The notes: generated from the letters alone by a model not told the origin. 64,000 nucleotides of DNA from Saccharomonospora sp. CUA-673 (GCF_001942305.1 NZ_MKKE01000044.1:169156-233155), one strand, 5' to 3'. Shown: positions 1 through 9,300, counted from the stretch's first letter. Numbers and translations: made by a program.

Positions 1-997
1 ATTACGGCACCGGCCGCTGGGTCGGCGGCAACCCGGCGTGCACCCATGCAGCCGGTCGGGGAACCAATCAAGCACAGACCAAAAACCCGCGCGTCGGATA
101 CCCCACGTCAGTGGCTCATCGGGGTGGCGATCCCCAACAATGTCGCCGCTGCGGGGCATGGCGTATTGACCGCCAATACGGACTCGAACCCACCCCCGAC
201 GATTACGTGCGCAGACTGCGCGACGTCTTCACGGAACTGCATCGAGTTCTCGCCGAGACCGGCACCGTGTGGCTCAATCTCGGGGATTCCTACTCCGCCG
301 AGCCACCCGGCCGCAGCCAGCACGCTATGCGCACCAGTACTCTCGCCGGAAAAAGCGCCGCGGCACCTATGCGGGAATCCGTTCGCGGAAACGGAACAAA
401 TCGTTCCAGACCCCTACCTCGAAAGAATCTTTACGGAATTCCTTGGAGGGTCGCTCTCGCCCTTCAAGAAGACGGATGGATTCTCCGCAACGCCATCATT
501 TGGCACAAACCAAACGCAATGCCGGAATCAGTCAAGGATCGACTATCCTGCCGACACGAAACACTGTTTCTGCTCACGAAAAGTGACAACTATTATTTCG
601 ACCTTGACTCCATACGCGAACCCTACACCGCTGACCGCCCCTTTAGCAGGAAAATCCGTTTCGGTGGCAACAAAGACAATACCATAAAAATGTCGTGGAC
701 CCCCCAAGGCCAAGGGAAGAATCCTGGCGATGTGTGGTCGATTTCCACCCGCCCACTCCGGGAAGCACACTGCGCGCCATTTCCCATCGATATTCCCCTC
801 CGTTGCATTGCCGCCGGATGTCCAGAAAGTGGCCGCGTTCTCGACCCGTTCTCCGCGCCGGCACGACCGGGCTGGCCGCCCGCAAACTGGGGCGCTTCTA
901 TCAAGGCATCGACCTGCGGCGCGACTACCACGACATCGCCCTGCGCCGACTAGCCGAGAGCCAGTCCGCCGGGACCGATCTGCCCGAGGCGGCTTGA
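1..997 (+). CDS. site-specific DNA methyltransferase, 5' end missing, one frameshift
   Basis: An adenine-N6 or cytosine-N4 DNA methyltransferase of the phage/mobile-element type. The frame is already open at base 3, so the N-terminus with the catalytic (D/N/S)PPY region lies outside the window. Visible hallmarks are the segment VWLNLGDSYS, the conserved NAIIWHKPNAMPESVKDRL, and near the C-terminus a VLDPFSGAGTTGL-like SAM-binding motif followed by GRFYQGIDL. The last motif is broken by a frame change near 850 (ctccgcgccgg where ctccggcgccgg is expected), after which the frame ends at 997. Context is a mobile element with a serine recombinase downstream. Whether it modifies adenine or cytosine cannot be decided without the missing motif. 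Confidence 0.85.
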
Positions 998-1059
998 CCC
1001 GAGCGCCGTCTCCTCCACGCCGAATCCATCCAGCATATCGAGAGAAGGGGTGGTGCCAC

Positions 1060-1092
1060 GCGGCCTGATGGACAACGACGCCATCAGGCCGC
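1060..1092 (+). terminator. hairpin behind methyltransferase
   Basis: A perfect 12-bp inverted repeat (GCGGCCTGATGG / CCATCAGGCCGC) with a 9-base loop lies 63 bases after the methyltransferase stop. There is no clear T-tract, so it is a probable rather than proven terminator. Confidence 0.6.
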
Positions 1093-1380
1093 AAGGATCT
1101 CCTCATCCTTAGCCCTTGAATCTGGACGCGCGTCGACCGTCTCCGCCAGGTGAGCGGGGACGCCGAGGTCCAGTCGGTCGGTGGATCGCTGGCCCCGACG
1201 GGTGCCCACGTGCAGTCGGGGAGTCGAAGCCCTACCGATCGCCCGCGTCGACACCCCCAGCCACTACAGCGCGCGTCAGGGCGCGTGCCCGCCCCCGATC
1301 AAGCCCTCCGCGGGTAAGGGACGCGAGCGCGCCGGCTGGGTCGTGTCCGCTGCGTCGACGGTTGCCCATGCCCGCTGACC

Positions 1381-1420
1381 AGCCAGGCGAGCCCCGTTCC
1401 CTCCGTGGGGCTCGCTGGCT
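1381..1420 (+). promoter_or_regulatory. long hairpin directly before a ribosome binding site
   Basis: AGCCAG and CGAGCCCC (separated by one bulged G) pair with GGGGCTCG and CTGGCT across an 11-base loop, giving a 14-bp stem. The GGAGGTG ribosome binding site of the next gene starts only two bases later (1422-1428). It may terminate upstream transcription or control translation. The role is inferred from position only. Confidence 0.5.
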
Positions 1421-1434
1421 CGGAGGTGCGCCTC

Positions 1435-1808
1435 ATGTGCCCCGACGAATGCCACACCCAACACGACCCAGTCACCGTCGGCAACGACGAACGGTCCGAC
1501 ACCGTCGCCAAGTTGCCCCGCCCCGCAGAGAGCGCCGGCGTTACGGTTCAGACCGAACCGGTGCTGCGGGGCGGCACTGGTTCGCGAGCCAAGAAGTCGC
1601 GAAAGCGAGGCACGCCCGCCGGACGGGCCAGAACCTGGTGGTTCGCGGTGTCCGCCGTGACCCACCAGATGTTCACAAGCTCGCGAAAGTGGTCGCCAGC
1701 CTGGCGGCCGACATGGTGGAGACCGACATGGATGAACAACCGAAACTGACGGACCCCGAGGCAGCAGGCGCCCCTGGTGACCAGCAGACACCTCGCCGAA
1801 CGGCGTAG
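1435..1808 (+). CDS. small hypothetical protein of the integrated element, frameshifted
   Basis: Start ATG 1435 is chosen because a strong GGAGGTG stands six bases upstream. The first part begins MCPDECHTQHDP. The frame then appears to change near 1580, and the second part contains VRRDPPDVHKLAKVV, a helix-rich segment ending in an acidic tail at 1808. The restored length is about 124 residues. I do not recognise the family. Its position between the methyltransferase and the recombinase suggests an element-encoded accessory protein. The frame join is inferred. Confidence 0.45.
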
Positions 1809-1914
1809 GCACGAGCGTGCCGGTACGTACTGGCACCAACCCGCACAACCGGCTCCCACCCGGGGGCCACTGGGCGAGATGTCCCGTCACCACACCGAAT
1901 CACGAAGGACTGTC

Positions 1915-3771
1915 ATGACCAGCGCATACGCTGACTCCTACGACGAGCTGCAGCAGGATACCGCTGTTCCTGTCGCACATCCCGCAGACGACGTGGAACC
2001 CGGTACGCGGGCAGTCATCTACCTGCGCGTGTCCTCAGCCGGGCAAGTCAAGACCGACTACGACCCCGAGGGCATCTCCATCCCCGCCCAGCGGGAAGCA
2101 TGCCTGCGCAAGGCCAAGGAATTGGGCGTCACCGTCATCGACGAGTACGTCGAGCCCGGACGCTCGGCGACGGAGATGACCAAACGCGAGGCATTCCAGC
2201 AGATGTTGGCCCGGGTGCGTAGTCAGGGCGATGTCGACTACGTCATCGTCTACATGCTCTCCCGCATGGCGCGCAACCGGTACGACGACGCGATCGTCAT
2301 GGCGGATCTGCGCAAGCGCGGCGTCACGCTCGTCTCGGCGACCGAGTCGATCGATGGCTCGCCTGTCGGGCAGCTCATGCACGGCATCTTGGCAACCTTC
2401 AACGAGTACCAGTCCCGCCAGTCCGGCGCCGACATCGCCACCAAGATGGAGCGCAAGGCCCGCACTGGCGGGACTCTCGGCCGCGCCAAGCTCGGCTACC
2501 TCAACCACATCGATCACTCCGAAGGCCGGGTGATCCGCACCATCGTCCTCGACGACGAACGGGCGCCTTTCGTCCAACTCGCCTTCGAGCTGTATGACAC
2601 CGGGGACTACACGCTCGACGAGCTGGCCGATGAACTCTACGACCGCGGCCTGCGCACCCGCCCCACGGCGAAACACCCGGCGAAGAAGGTCTCGATCAAC
2701 AAGCTCTCGCAGATGCTGCGCGACCGTTACTACGTCGGCTACGTGACCTACAAGGGCGAGGAGATCAGGGGCCGGCACGAACCGTTGATCGACGACGACC
2801 TCTTCGACCGGGTCCAGGATCGGCTCAACTCCCGGTCCGCGGCCAAGGAGCGACGCCGGGTGCATCACCACCACCTCAAGGGCTCACTGTTTTGCGGACG
2901 CTGCCGACGAGTAGCCGGGATCACTCAACGGATGATCATCCAGCGCACCCTCAACTCAAAGGGCGCCGAGTACCTGTACTTCTTCTGCCGTGGCCGCCAG
3001 ACCGGCACCTGCGACGCCCCGCACGTCAACGCCGAACTCGTCGAGGACGCCATCGAACGGCACTACGCCACGATCCGCTTCAGCCAAGCGTTCATCGCCG
3101 ACATCCGCGCCCAGATCGACACCGTCGTCAACGAACAGGAGAAAGCCGCGCGACTGCTGCATCAACAGCTCTCCAGCCAACTCCACGAACTCGACACCCA
3201 GGAGGAGAACGTGATCGACCTCGCCGCCGACGGCACCCTGCCGCAAACCAAGGTCAAAGCCAAGCTCCGCGACATCGAACGCCAGCGGCGTCACCTCACC
3301 CAGCGCCGCGATACCGCCTCCGCCGACCTCACCGATGCCGCCCGCCTGATCGACGTGAGCCTGACACTGCTCGAACGCCCCGAGGAGCTGTACCGGCGGT
3401 GCACCGAGCAGCAGCGGCGCCTGCTCAATCAGGCGATCTTCCACAACATCTACATCGAGGACGAGGAAGTCACCGACCACAACCTCCAAGAACCATTCGG
3501 GCAACTCCACGCCATCCAGCAAGCGCAGCTGCCAACACAGCACCCCGCCATCACCGCGCCGGAGCCACGAGACAGCAAAAAGGCCACCCGCCAAGCGGGT
3601 GGCCCATCCTCGCCTTCCGGCGTCGCGGTCCTACTCCAGGGCCTTCAATCAGGCACTTGTTCTAGTAGTACCTCTAAGGTGGAGCTGAGGGGAATCGAAC
3701 CCCTGACCTTCTCGATGCGAACGAGACGCGCTACCAACTGCGCTACAGCCCCGGAGGAGCCTCCCTTGTGA
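1915..3771 (+). CDS. large serine recombinase (integrase) of the tRNA-Ala element
   Basis: The longer open frame starts at 1777, but ATG 1915 has a GAAGGAC ribosome site. The resolvase domain follows, with YLRVSS (catalytic Ser about residue 40) and the region MLSRMARNRYD. Next come the Recombinase domain (about 190-300), a zinc ribbon with two Cys pairs (GSLFCGRCRR and FFCRGRQTGTCD), a coiled coil (about 400-500) and a basic tail. This is the classical large serine integrase layout. The last 50 or so codons are unusual: they read through a minus-strand terminator and then through the tRNA-Ala gene (LRGIEPLTFSMRTRR is antisense tRNA). The native C-terminus therefore probably lies near 3570-3660, or was altered when the element integrated. 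Function: site-specific integration and, with a directionality factor, excision. Confidence 0.88.
   Translation: MTSAYADSYDELQQDTAVPVAHPADDVEPGTRAVIYLRVSSAGQVKTDYDPEGISIPAQREACLRKAKELGVTVIDEYVEPGRSATEMTKREAFQQMLARVRSQGDVDYVIVYMLSRMARNRYDDAIVMADLRKRGVTLVSATESIDGSPVGQLMHGILATFNEYQSRQSGADIATKMERKARTGGTLGRAKLGYLNHIDHSEGRVIRTIVLDDERAPFVQLAFELYDTGDYTLDELADELYDRGLRTRPTAKHPAKKVSINKLSQMLRDRYYVGYVTYKGEEIRGRHEPLIDDDLFDRVQDRLNSRSAAKERRRVHHHHLKGSLFCGRCRRVAGITQRMIIQRTLNSKGAEYLYFFCRGRQTGTCDAPHVNAELVEDAIERHYATIRFSQAFIADIRAQIDTVVNEQEKAARLLHQQLSSQLHELDTQEENVIDLAADGTLPQTKVKAKLRDIERQRRHLTQRRDTASADLTDAARLIDVSLTLLERPEELYRRCTEQQRRLLNQAIFHNIYIEDEEVTDHNLQEPFGQLHAIQQAQLPTQHPAITAPEPRDSKKATRQAGGPSSPSGVAVLLQGLQSGTCSSSTSKVELRGIEPLTFSMRTRRATNCATAPEEPPL
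3577..3603 (-). terminator. rho-independent terminator for tRNA-Ala transcript
   Basis: A GCCACCCGC / GCGGGTGGC stem with a 3-base loop, followed on the minus strand by a run of five T (complement of aaaaa at 3577-3581). It lies downstream of the minus-strand tRNA-Ala and inside the plus-strand recombinase frame. Confidence 0.75.
3680..3752 (-). tRNA. tRNA-Ala(CGC)
   Basis: The cloverleaf reads on the minus strand: acceptor GGGGCTG pairing with CAGCTCC, D-arm GCGC...GCGC, anticodon stem TCTCG/CGAGA with loop TTCGCAT (anticodon CGC, reading GCG), T-arm AGGGG-TTCGATT-CCCCT, discriminator A. No full CCA is encoded. Its 3' end faces the serine recombinase, so the gene is the likely integration target. 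Confidence 0.95.
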
Positions 3772-3824
3772 AGGAAGCTCCGCCAGCTTAGCAAGGCCGG
3801 TGGCCCTGCTGGAGCAGGGGGTCC

Positions 3825-4924
3825 CTACTCTCCGACGGCTCGCCGGTAGGGCAGTTCACCGGGGTCGCCGAGTTCGTGGAACGCGGGGTCCTCGTCCTCG
3901 AGGTCGACGACGACGGTGTTGCGCGGGGGCCGCGGGGGCCTGCGGTGTTCGACGCTGACGAGCTGCGGCCCTGGTCGGCTGGGCCGGGGCCCGGGCGCGG
4001 GCCGCGGGGCGACGTCGCGGGGCTCGCGGCCGTCGTAGGTCTCGTAGGCGTCGTGGTCCTCGTCGTAGGCGGACGCGTCGTCGCTCTCGTCGGCGTAGCG
4101 GCCGGGTGCGGGCGCGCGGCGCGGACGACGGCGCCCGTGGTGTAGCGCGCCATGCGGCGTTCGCGGATCTCCTGCTCGATGCGCACCTGACGACGCAGGT
4201 AGCCGAGGTAGCCGATGAGCACGACGTCGATGGCGCCGTGCAGCCACCACACCATCGGCGAGAGGACGGCGGCGACGACGGCGCTGGCCACGGCTGCGAT
4301 GAGCAGCAGCAGCACGACCCGCTGCCGGTAGGCGTACTTGGCGCGTGCGGCGATCTCGGCGGCCTCGGGGTCGAAGCCTCCGCGGCCGGGCCGGTAGCGG
4401 CGGGCGACGGGTTCGGCCTCCTCGACCTCGTCCTCGGCGCCGTAGTCCTCGTAGGCCCCGTAGTCGTCGTAATCGTCGTAGTCGCGGGGGTCGTCGACCT
4501 CGTCGATCGGCTCGCGGCCACGTCGGGTCTCGCGCGGGTCTGCCACGTCGTCCTCCTCGGCGTGCGGGACGTCACCGGCGGCACGGTCGTCGTCGACGTC
4601 GTCCTCGTAGCCCGTGTCGTCGAGGTCCCGGTCGAGTTCGTCGAGCTCGTCCAGCTCGTCGGGGCGTTCGAGGTCGTCGACGTCCGCCTCGACGTCGACG
4701 TACTCGTCGCGAACGTCGTCGACCTGGTCCTCACGTGTTGTGTTCGCGTCTCCGGACACGGTCTTCTCCCTCCGCCCCAGCTTGCGCGTACCGCTCCGCA
4801 CGATCCGACCCGCCAACGCGGAATCGCTGGTCTGCACGACCTCTTGGCGCCCCCGCGCCACCATGGGAACGAGAACGACAAGCCACGCAGCGGCGAGCCC
4901 GATGATGATCAACGAGCTTGGCAT
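3825..4924 (-). CDS. glpR: GlpR/SepX-type divisome membrane protein (frameshifted)
   Basis: Homologue of corynebacterial GlpR, Streptomyces SepX and M. tuberculosis Rv0996. Start ATG 4924 follows GGAGGTGA. Layout: N-terminal transmembrane segment (SLIIIGLAAAWLVVLVPMV), a long Asp/Glu/Tyr-rich linker (about 65-190), two closely spaced membrane segments (about 210-255), then a cytoplasmic tail. The tail is split by a one-base loss near 4120. In the restored frame it ends NTVVVDLEDEDPAFHEL...RRAVGE, a conserved ending in this family, with the stop at 3825. The family works with the gephyrin-like protein Glp at the division septum. The glp gene is two genes upstream here, with rimJ between them, the conserved arrangement. 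The role is taken from the family. Confidence 0.85.
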
Positions 4925-5122
4925 CTCCCGTCACCTCCCCGACCTGCTGGTCGTCCGCGTTGCCCCGTGGGTCCGCGAGCCACGGCTCCCGGCGCCCGCG
5001 AAGCGCTTTGTCTCCACGCTGACAAATCACCACGTTAGTCACACGAGTAACAGAAAAGCTGGAGACGCGCCGTACCGATCTTTGATCACCGTCACCGGAT
5101 CAGGTAACGGCGACACAGCGGA

Positions 5123-5794
5123 CTAACCCGAATGGACGCGTGTCGCGGCACCCTCGGAGACGAGGCGTTCCACCAGGCCAGGGCCGGTTTCCTCGGCGGT
5201 GATCGCATACGCGAGGTGATCGCGCCACGCCCCCGCCACGTTGAGATATCGCTCGAACAGGCCTTCTCGGCGAAAACCGGCTTTCGTCAGCACGCGGATG
5301 CTGGCGGCGTTCTCCGGGCGCACCGTCGCCTCGAGCCGGTGCAGCAGGCCGGGGCCGAACGCGTGGTCGGTGACCATCGCCAGCGCCGCCGTGCCGACGC
5401 CCCGGCCCGCGACGTCGGAGGCCACCCAGTAACCGACCCAGCCCGAGCGCAGCGCGGCCCGCACGATGTTGCCCACGGTGATCTGCCCGGCGAAGGCGCC
5501 GTCGACGGTGATCGCGAACGGCAGACACTGACCGCGTCGCGCCAGCGAGCGCAGCGACATGCACTGCGGCGGCCACGCCCAACCGGCGTTGCGTTCGTCC
5601 CAGGTGCCCGACGACGACGGTTCCCAGCGTTCGAGGTGGTCACGGTCGCCCAGCCGGATCCGGCTCCACGCGCCGGCGTCCCGCCAGCGCACGGGCCGCA
5701 ACGCGACGACGGAGCCGTCAACCCTCAGCGGGTCGGGCCGGGCGGGCCAACCCGGGTGCTGTGATCCGCCGGAATCCCAGTGCCGCTGCGACAT
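5123..5794 (-). CDS. rimJ: RimJ/RimL-type GNAT N-acetyltransferase
   Basis: GNAT-fold acetyltransferase of 223 residues, expected to transfer acetyl from acetyl-CoA to a protein N-terminus. Visible family features: RPVRWRDAGAWSRIR at the N-terminus, the beta-strand GYWVASDVAGRGVGTAALA containing the acetyl-CoA binding R/Q-x-x-G-x-G/A loop (about 137-145), and LEATVRPENAASIRVLTKAGF, the hallmark of RimJ/RimL proteins. It lies 16 bases behind glp and before glpR. The same order (moeA/glp, rimJ, glpR) is found in M. tuberculosis Rv0994-Rv0996. The substrate is unknown; ribosomal protein S5 is only the E. coli RimJ precedent. Confidence 0.85.
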   Translation of the reverse strand: MSQRHWDSGGSQHPGWPARPDPLRVDGSVVALRPVRWRDAGAWSRIRLGDRDHLERWEPSSSGTWDERNAGWAWPPQCMSLRSLARRGQCLPFAITVDGAFAGQITVGNIVRAALRSGWVGYWVASDVAGRGVGTAALAMVTDHAFGPGLLHRLEATVRPENAASIRVLTKAGFRREGLFERYLNVAGAWRDHLAYAITAEETGPGLVERLVSEGAATRVHSG

Positions 5795-5810
5795 CGGCTC
5801 GCCGCCCCGT

Positions 5811-7093
5811 TCAGGCGCGTTGGGCCAGGAACGTGACCTTGACCTGCTCGCCCGCGGGCAGTTCGGTGAGCTCCTCGTCGACGTTGATCAGGCAGTTCGC
5901 CTCGGCGAGCGCGGCGAGCAGATGCGCACCGGACGTGCCGAGCGGCTGCACCAGGTACTCGCCGTTCGTCTCGTCGCGCAGCAGGCGACCACGCAGGAAC
6001 CCGGTGCGACCCGCGGTCGAGGTCAACGGCGACAGCAGCCGGGCGTCGACGGCCCTGCGGTGCGGGTTCTTCGTGCCCCGCGCGGCGCGGATCAACGGGC
6101 GGATGACCACCTCGAACACGACCAGCGCACTCATCGGGTTGGCCGGCAGCAGGAACGTGGGCACCGCGTCCGGACCGAGCTGACCGAAGCCCTGGACCGA
6201 TCCGGGGTGCATCGCCACGCGGCGGGAGTCGAGCCTGCCCAGGTCGGCCAGCGCGGCCTGCACCTCGGAGCCCGTGGATCCGCCTGCGCCACCGGCGACG
6301 ACCACCACCTCGGACATCAGCAGCCTGCCCTCGACGGTCTCGCGCAGGCGTTTCGGGTCGAGCGGGACGATGCCGACGCGGCTGACCTCGGCGCCGGCAT
6401 CCCTGGCCGCGGCGGCCAGCGCGTAGGAGTTGACGTCGTAGACTGGCCGACCGACGGCGTGCGATCGACGTCCACCAGCTCGTCGCCGACGGAGATGATC
6501 GACACCCGCGGCCGCGGGTACACCAGCACCTTCGACCGGCCGACGGCCGCGAGCAGACCGACCTGCGCCGAACCGATCGTGTCGCCCTCACGCACCGCGA
6601 CGTCGCCGATCTGGACGTCCTCGCCGGTGCGCCGGACGTACCCGGCCGACGGCACGGCCTGCCGCACGGTGACCTTCGCCTGGTGGCCGTCGGTGAACGA
6701 GGTGGGCACCACCGCGTCGGCCAACGTCGGCAACGGCGCGCCCGTGGCCACGCGCACGGCCTGGCCGGGCTGGAGCCTGCGCGGCTGCCGCGACCCGGCC
6801 TGGATCTCGCCGACCACCGGCAGCTGCACCGGCTCGTCCCCTGCGGTGCGCACGTCGACGCTGCGCACGGCATAGCCGTCGACGGCGGCCTGGTCGAAAC
6901 CGGGCAGGGCCTGTTCGGCCACCACTTCCTCGGCGCAGGGCAGACCCTGCGCCTCGGAGATCGCGACGCGCACCGGGCTCGGCCGCACCGCGGCCTGCAG
7001 GACCCGGCGCAGCTGCTCGGCGACCGGCACGAACTCCTCGACGGAGGTGTCCGGGACAGCGGTGACCGTGGTGGTCGGCTCGGCGTCGTTCAT
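5811..7093 (-). CDS. glp: gephyrin-like MoeA/Glp (frameshifted)
   Basis: MoeA-family protein of about 427 residues after correction. The N-terminal part has the MoeA signature ALPGFDQAAVDGYAVR and the domain III segment RTGEDVQIGDVAVREGDTI. The C-terminal part has VVVAGGAGGSTGSEV in place of the usual molybdopterin-binding TSGGvS loop, then LPANPMSALVVFEVVIRP. The frames are joined by one missing base near 6441, within VGQVYDVNSYALA. The altered loop fits the actinobacterial Glp branch, which has moonlighted into cell division with GlpR, more than a catalytic MoeA. Its start overlaps the galU stop by one base (TGATG). M. tuberculosis moeA1 (Rv0994) is the syntenic gene. Confidence 0.85.
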
Positions 7094-7994
7094 CAGTCGG
7101 CGGTCTCGATTCGTTCCTTCAGCCAGTCACGCAGCGCAGGGCCATAGTCGGCGTCCTGCAGGGCGAAGTCCACCGCGGCACGCAGGAAGCCACCCGGATT
7201 GCCCAGGTCGTGCCTCCCACCGCGGTGCACCACCACGTGCACAGGATGCCCTTCCTCGATCAACAGGGCGACCGCGTCGGTGAGTTGCAACTCACCCCCG
7301 CTGCCGGGGCCGATGCGCTCGAGTGCGTCGAAGATCGCCCGGTCCAGCAGATAGCGGCCCGCCGCGGCGTACGTGGACGGCGCGTCCTCGGGCTTCGGCT
7401 TCTCGACCATGCCGTGCACCTGCTTGACGTCGCCGTCGTCGGTGTCGGACACGTCGAAAACGCCGTACGGGGAGATCTCGGCCTTCGGGATGTCGAATGC
7501 ACAGAGCACGCTGCCGCCGAACCGGGCGCGCACCTCCGCCATCTTGGTCAGCACCCCGGAGGCAGGATCAGGTCGTCGGGCAGCAGGACCGCGACCGCCT
7601 CGTCGGTGTCGGCCAGCGCCGGCGCCGCCTGCGCCACGGCGTGCCCGAGCCCGAGCGCCTCCTCCTGGATGGCGACCTCGACGTCCAGCAGTCCGGGCGC
7701 CCTGCGCACCTTCTCCAGCAGTGCCGTCTTGCCCTTGGCCTCGAGGTTGGCCTCGAGCTCGGGACGCGAACGGAAGTAGTCGACCACGGCCTGCTTCTCG
7801 GGCGAGGTCACGACGATCATGCGTTCCGCACCCGATTCGGCCGCCTCGCTCGCCACGACCTCGATGCCGGGCGTGTCCACCACGGGCAGCAGTTCCTTCG
7901 GCACGGCCTTCGTCGCCGGCAGGAATCTGGTCCCCAGACCCGCGGCAGGAACGATGGCGGTGCGGAACGCGGCGTTACTCATGGGACCGGTCAT
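7093..7994 (-). CDS. galU: UTP-glucose-1-phosphate uridylyltransferase (frameshifted)
   Basis: Makes UDP-glucose from UTP and glucose-1-phosphate for cell-wall and trehalose metabolism. The nucleotidyltransferase motif VPAAGLGTRFLPATKAVPKE is near the N-terminus. Further motifs are DDLILPPG, GMVEKPKPEDAPS, GRYLLDRAIFDAL and GELQLTDAVALL. A one-base loss in a GGGG run at about 7554 splits the gene; with one G restored, ILPPGVLTKMAEV reads on. The restored length of 300 residues is normal for the family. ATG 7994 is used, with ATG 7982 as an alternative. Because galU is expected to be essential, the shift is most likely a sequence error. Confidence 0.92.
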
Positions 7995-8163
7995 GGGCCG
8001 AGACTCTAGCCTGAACGAGCGACTCGGGCCGACAATGACAGGCGCCTGACGACAGCTGGCGATCGCGCGCCCGCGTGAGCTTCCCATCCGCGTGAACGGA
8101 CGCGGCCGTCGAGCCGGACAATCGACCCCGAACCGACGTCGCCGACCCCCGGAAAGGACCGCC

Positions 8164-8763
8164 GTGACGACCGAGGACCTCGACAAGCGCACCTGGCGAC
8201 GTCGGATCACCGGCGGACGGGCGGCCGTGTCGGCCCAACAGCAGGTCGTCGAGGCCAAGGCGCTGGCGGCGAGCGTCGGCGAGCTCATCGCCGCGACCGG
8301 CCCCGCCACCGTGGGCTGCTACGTCCCGTTCGGCACCGAACCCGGGTCCATCGGGCTGCTCGACGTGCTGCGCGACGGCGGCGCGCGGGTGCTGCTGCCG
8401 ATCGTGCCGGATGAACGCGGACCGCTGGACTGGTCGGAGTACACCGGCACCGCCGGCCTCGTGCCGGGCTCGTACCGCGGCATCCTCGAACCGGGCGGGC
8501 CGCGCCTCGGCGCCGAGGCGATCGGCGACGCGGAGCTCGTGCTCGTGCCCGCGCTCGCCGTCGACCGGCGGGGCGCCCGGCTCGGCAGGGGCGCCGGGCA
8601 CTACGACCGTTCGCTCGTGTTCGCCCGCGACGACGTGCGGCTGATCGCACTGGTCCGCGACGACGAGCTCGTCGAACGACTGCCCGCCGAACCCCACGAC
8701 GTGCGGATGTCGGCCGCGCTGACCCCGGGACACGGCCTGGTCGACCTCGACCCCACGGGGTGA
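8164..8763 (+). CDS. 5-formyltetrahydrofolate cyclo-ligase
   Basis: Converts 5-formyl-THF to 5,10-methenyl-THF using ATP. GTG 8164 is preferred over the upstream ATG 8092 because AAAGGA lies directly before it and homology begins soon after. Visible: the basic N-terminal helix, GCYVPFGTEPGSIGLLD, and the family signature LVPALAVDRRGARLGRGAGHYDR near residue 135. The length of 199 residues is normal. It is divergent from galU, as in mycobacteria (Rv0992c/Rv0993). Confidence 0.9.
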   Translation: MTTEDLDKRTWRRRITGGRAAVSAQQQVVEAKALAASVGELIAATGPATVGCYVPFGTEPGSIGLLDVLRDGGARVLLPIVPDERGPLDWSEYTGTAGLVPGSYRGILEPGGPRLGAEAIGDAELVLVPALAVDRRGARLGRGAGHYDRSLVFARDDVRLIALVRDDELVERLPAEPHDVRMSAALTPGHGLVDLDPTG

Positions 8764-8873
8764 CGCCGGCCGCCCGTCGACGGCCCACGGTGACCGCGCG
8801 TGCGTACCGTCCACCGGTTCCGGTGTGACCTGGGCCTGATTGCCTCCACGGAATGCGATGCAGCACAATCTCG

Positions 8874-8900
8874 TTAGCACTCTGTGGAGTCGAGTGCCAA
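8874..8900 (+). promoter_or_regulatory. CIRCE-like HrcA operator
   Basis: TTAGCACTC, nine bases, then GAGTGCCAA. The CIRCE consensus is TTAGCACTC-N9-GAGTGCTAA, so only one position differs. It lies 17 bases before the start of the zinc-ribbon gene at 8918, a typical operator position. The match is direct; HrcA binding is inferred. Confidence 0.75.
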
Positions 8901-8917
8901 CGCCTGAAGGAGCACCT

Positions 8918-9294
8918 GTGCCGACCTACCAGTACGCCTGCAAGCAGTGCAGCCACCAGTTCGAGGTGGTTCAGTCGTTCTCCGACGACAGCTTGACCGA
9001 ATGCCCCGAATGCCAGGCGTCCTGCGCAAGCTCTACGGCGCGGTGGGCGTGATCTTCAAGGGCAGCGGTTTCTACCGCAACGACGCCCGCTCCGGTAGCG
9101 GCAGCACGGGCGGCTCGTCGACGGCGGCGGCGTCCTCCTCGACGGACTCGTCGAGCTCCTCCGGCTCCGATTCCTCCTCCTCGCCGAGCACCTCCTCCGG
9201 TTCGTCGGACTCGTCCGGCTCGACGGGTTCGTCGAGCTCGTCGAGTTCGTCGTCCTCATCCTCCACGTCGACATCGGCTCCCGCGGCTCCCTGA
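8918..9294 (+). CDS. FmdB-family zinc-ribbon protein with Ser-rich tail (frameshifted)
   Basis: GTG 8918 follows GAAGGAG and begins VPTYQYACKQC, the FmdB/CxxC_CxxC_SSSS start. The zinc ribbon uses two CxxC pairs (CKQC and CPEC). A base is missing in the G run at about 9017, after which the frame reads VLRKLYGAVGVIFKGSGFY, the conserved end of the domain. A tail of about 70 residues of Ser with Gly/Thr/Asp follows. The function of the family is not established. Its position behind a CIRCE-like operator suggests heat-shock or protein-stress control here. Confidence 0.85.
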
Positions 9295-9300
9295 GCCGAG

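Larger units (their letters stand above)
998..1434. other. intergenic region with two hairpins, no convincing gene
   Basis: Between the methyltransferase and the small gene at 1435 I see no reading frame with natural-looking composition. The region contains the hairpins at 1060-1092 and 1381-1420, described separately. Confidence 0.5.
1..3680. mobile_element. end of an integrated element at tRNA-Ala
   Basis: The DNA methyltransferase, small hypothetical protein and large serine recombinase all read toward the 3' end of tRNA-Ala, beyond which conserved chromosomal genes begin. The far end of the element is outside the window, so the duplicated attachment core cannot be seen. The element type (prophage or integrative element) is undetermined. 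Confidence 0.7.

Noticed and set aside
4106..5038. Plus-strand 310-codon frame opposite glpR
   Set aside because: Val/Asp-rich shadow of the acidic GlpR linker; no recognisable domain.
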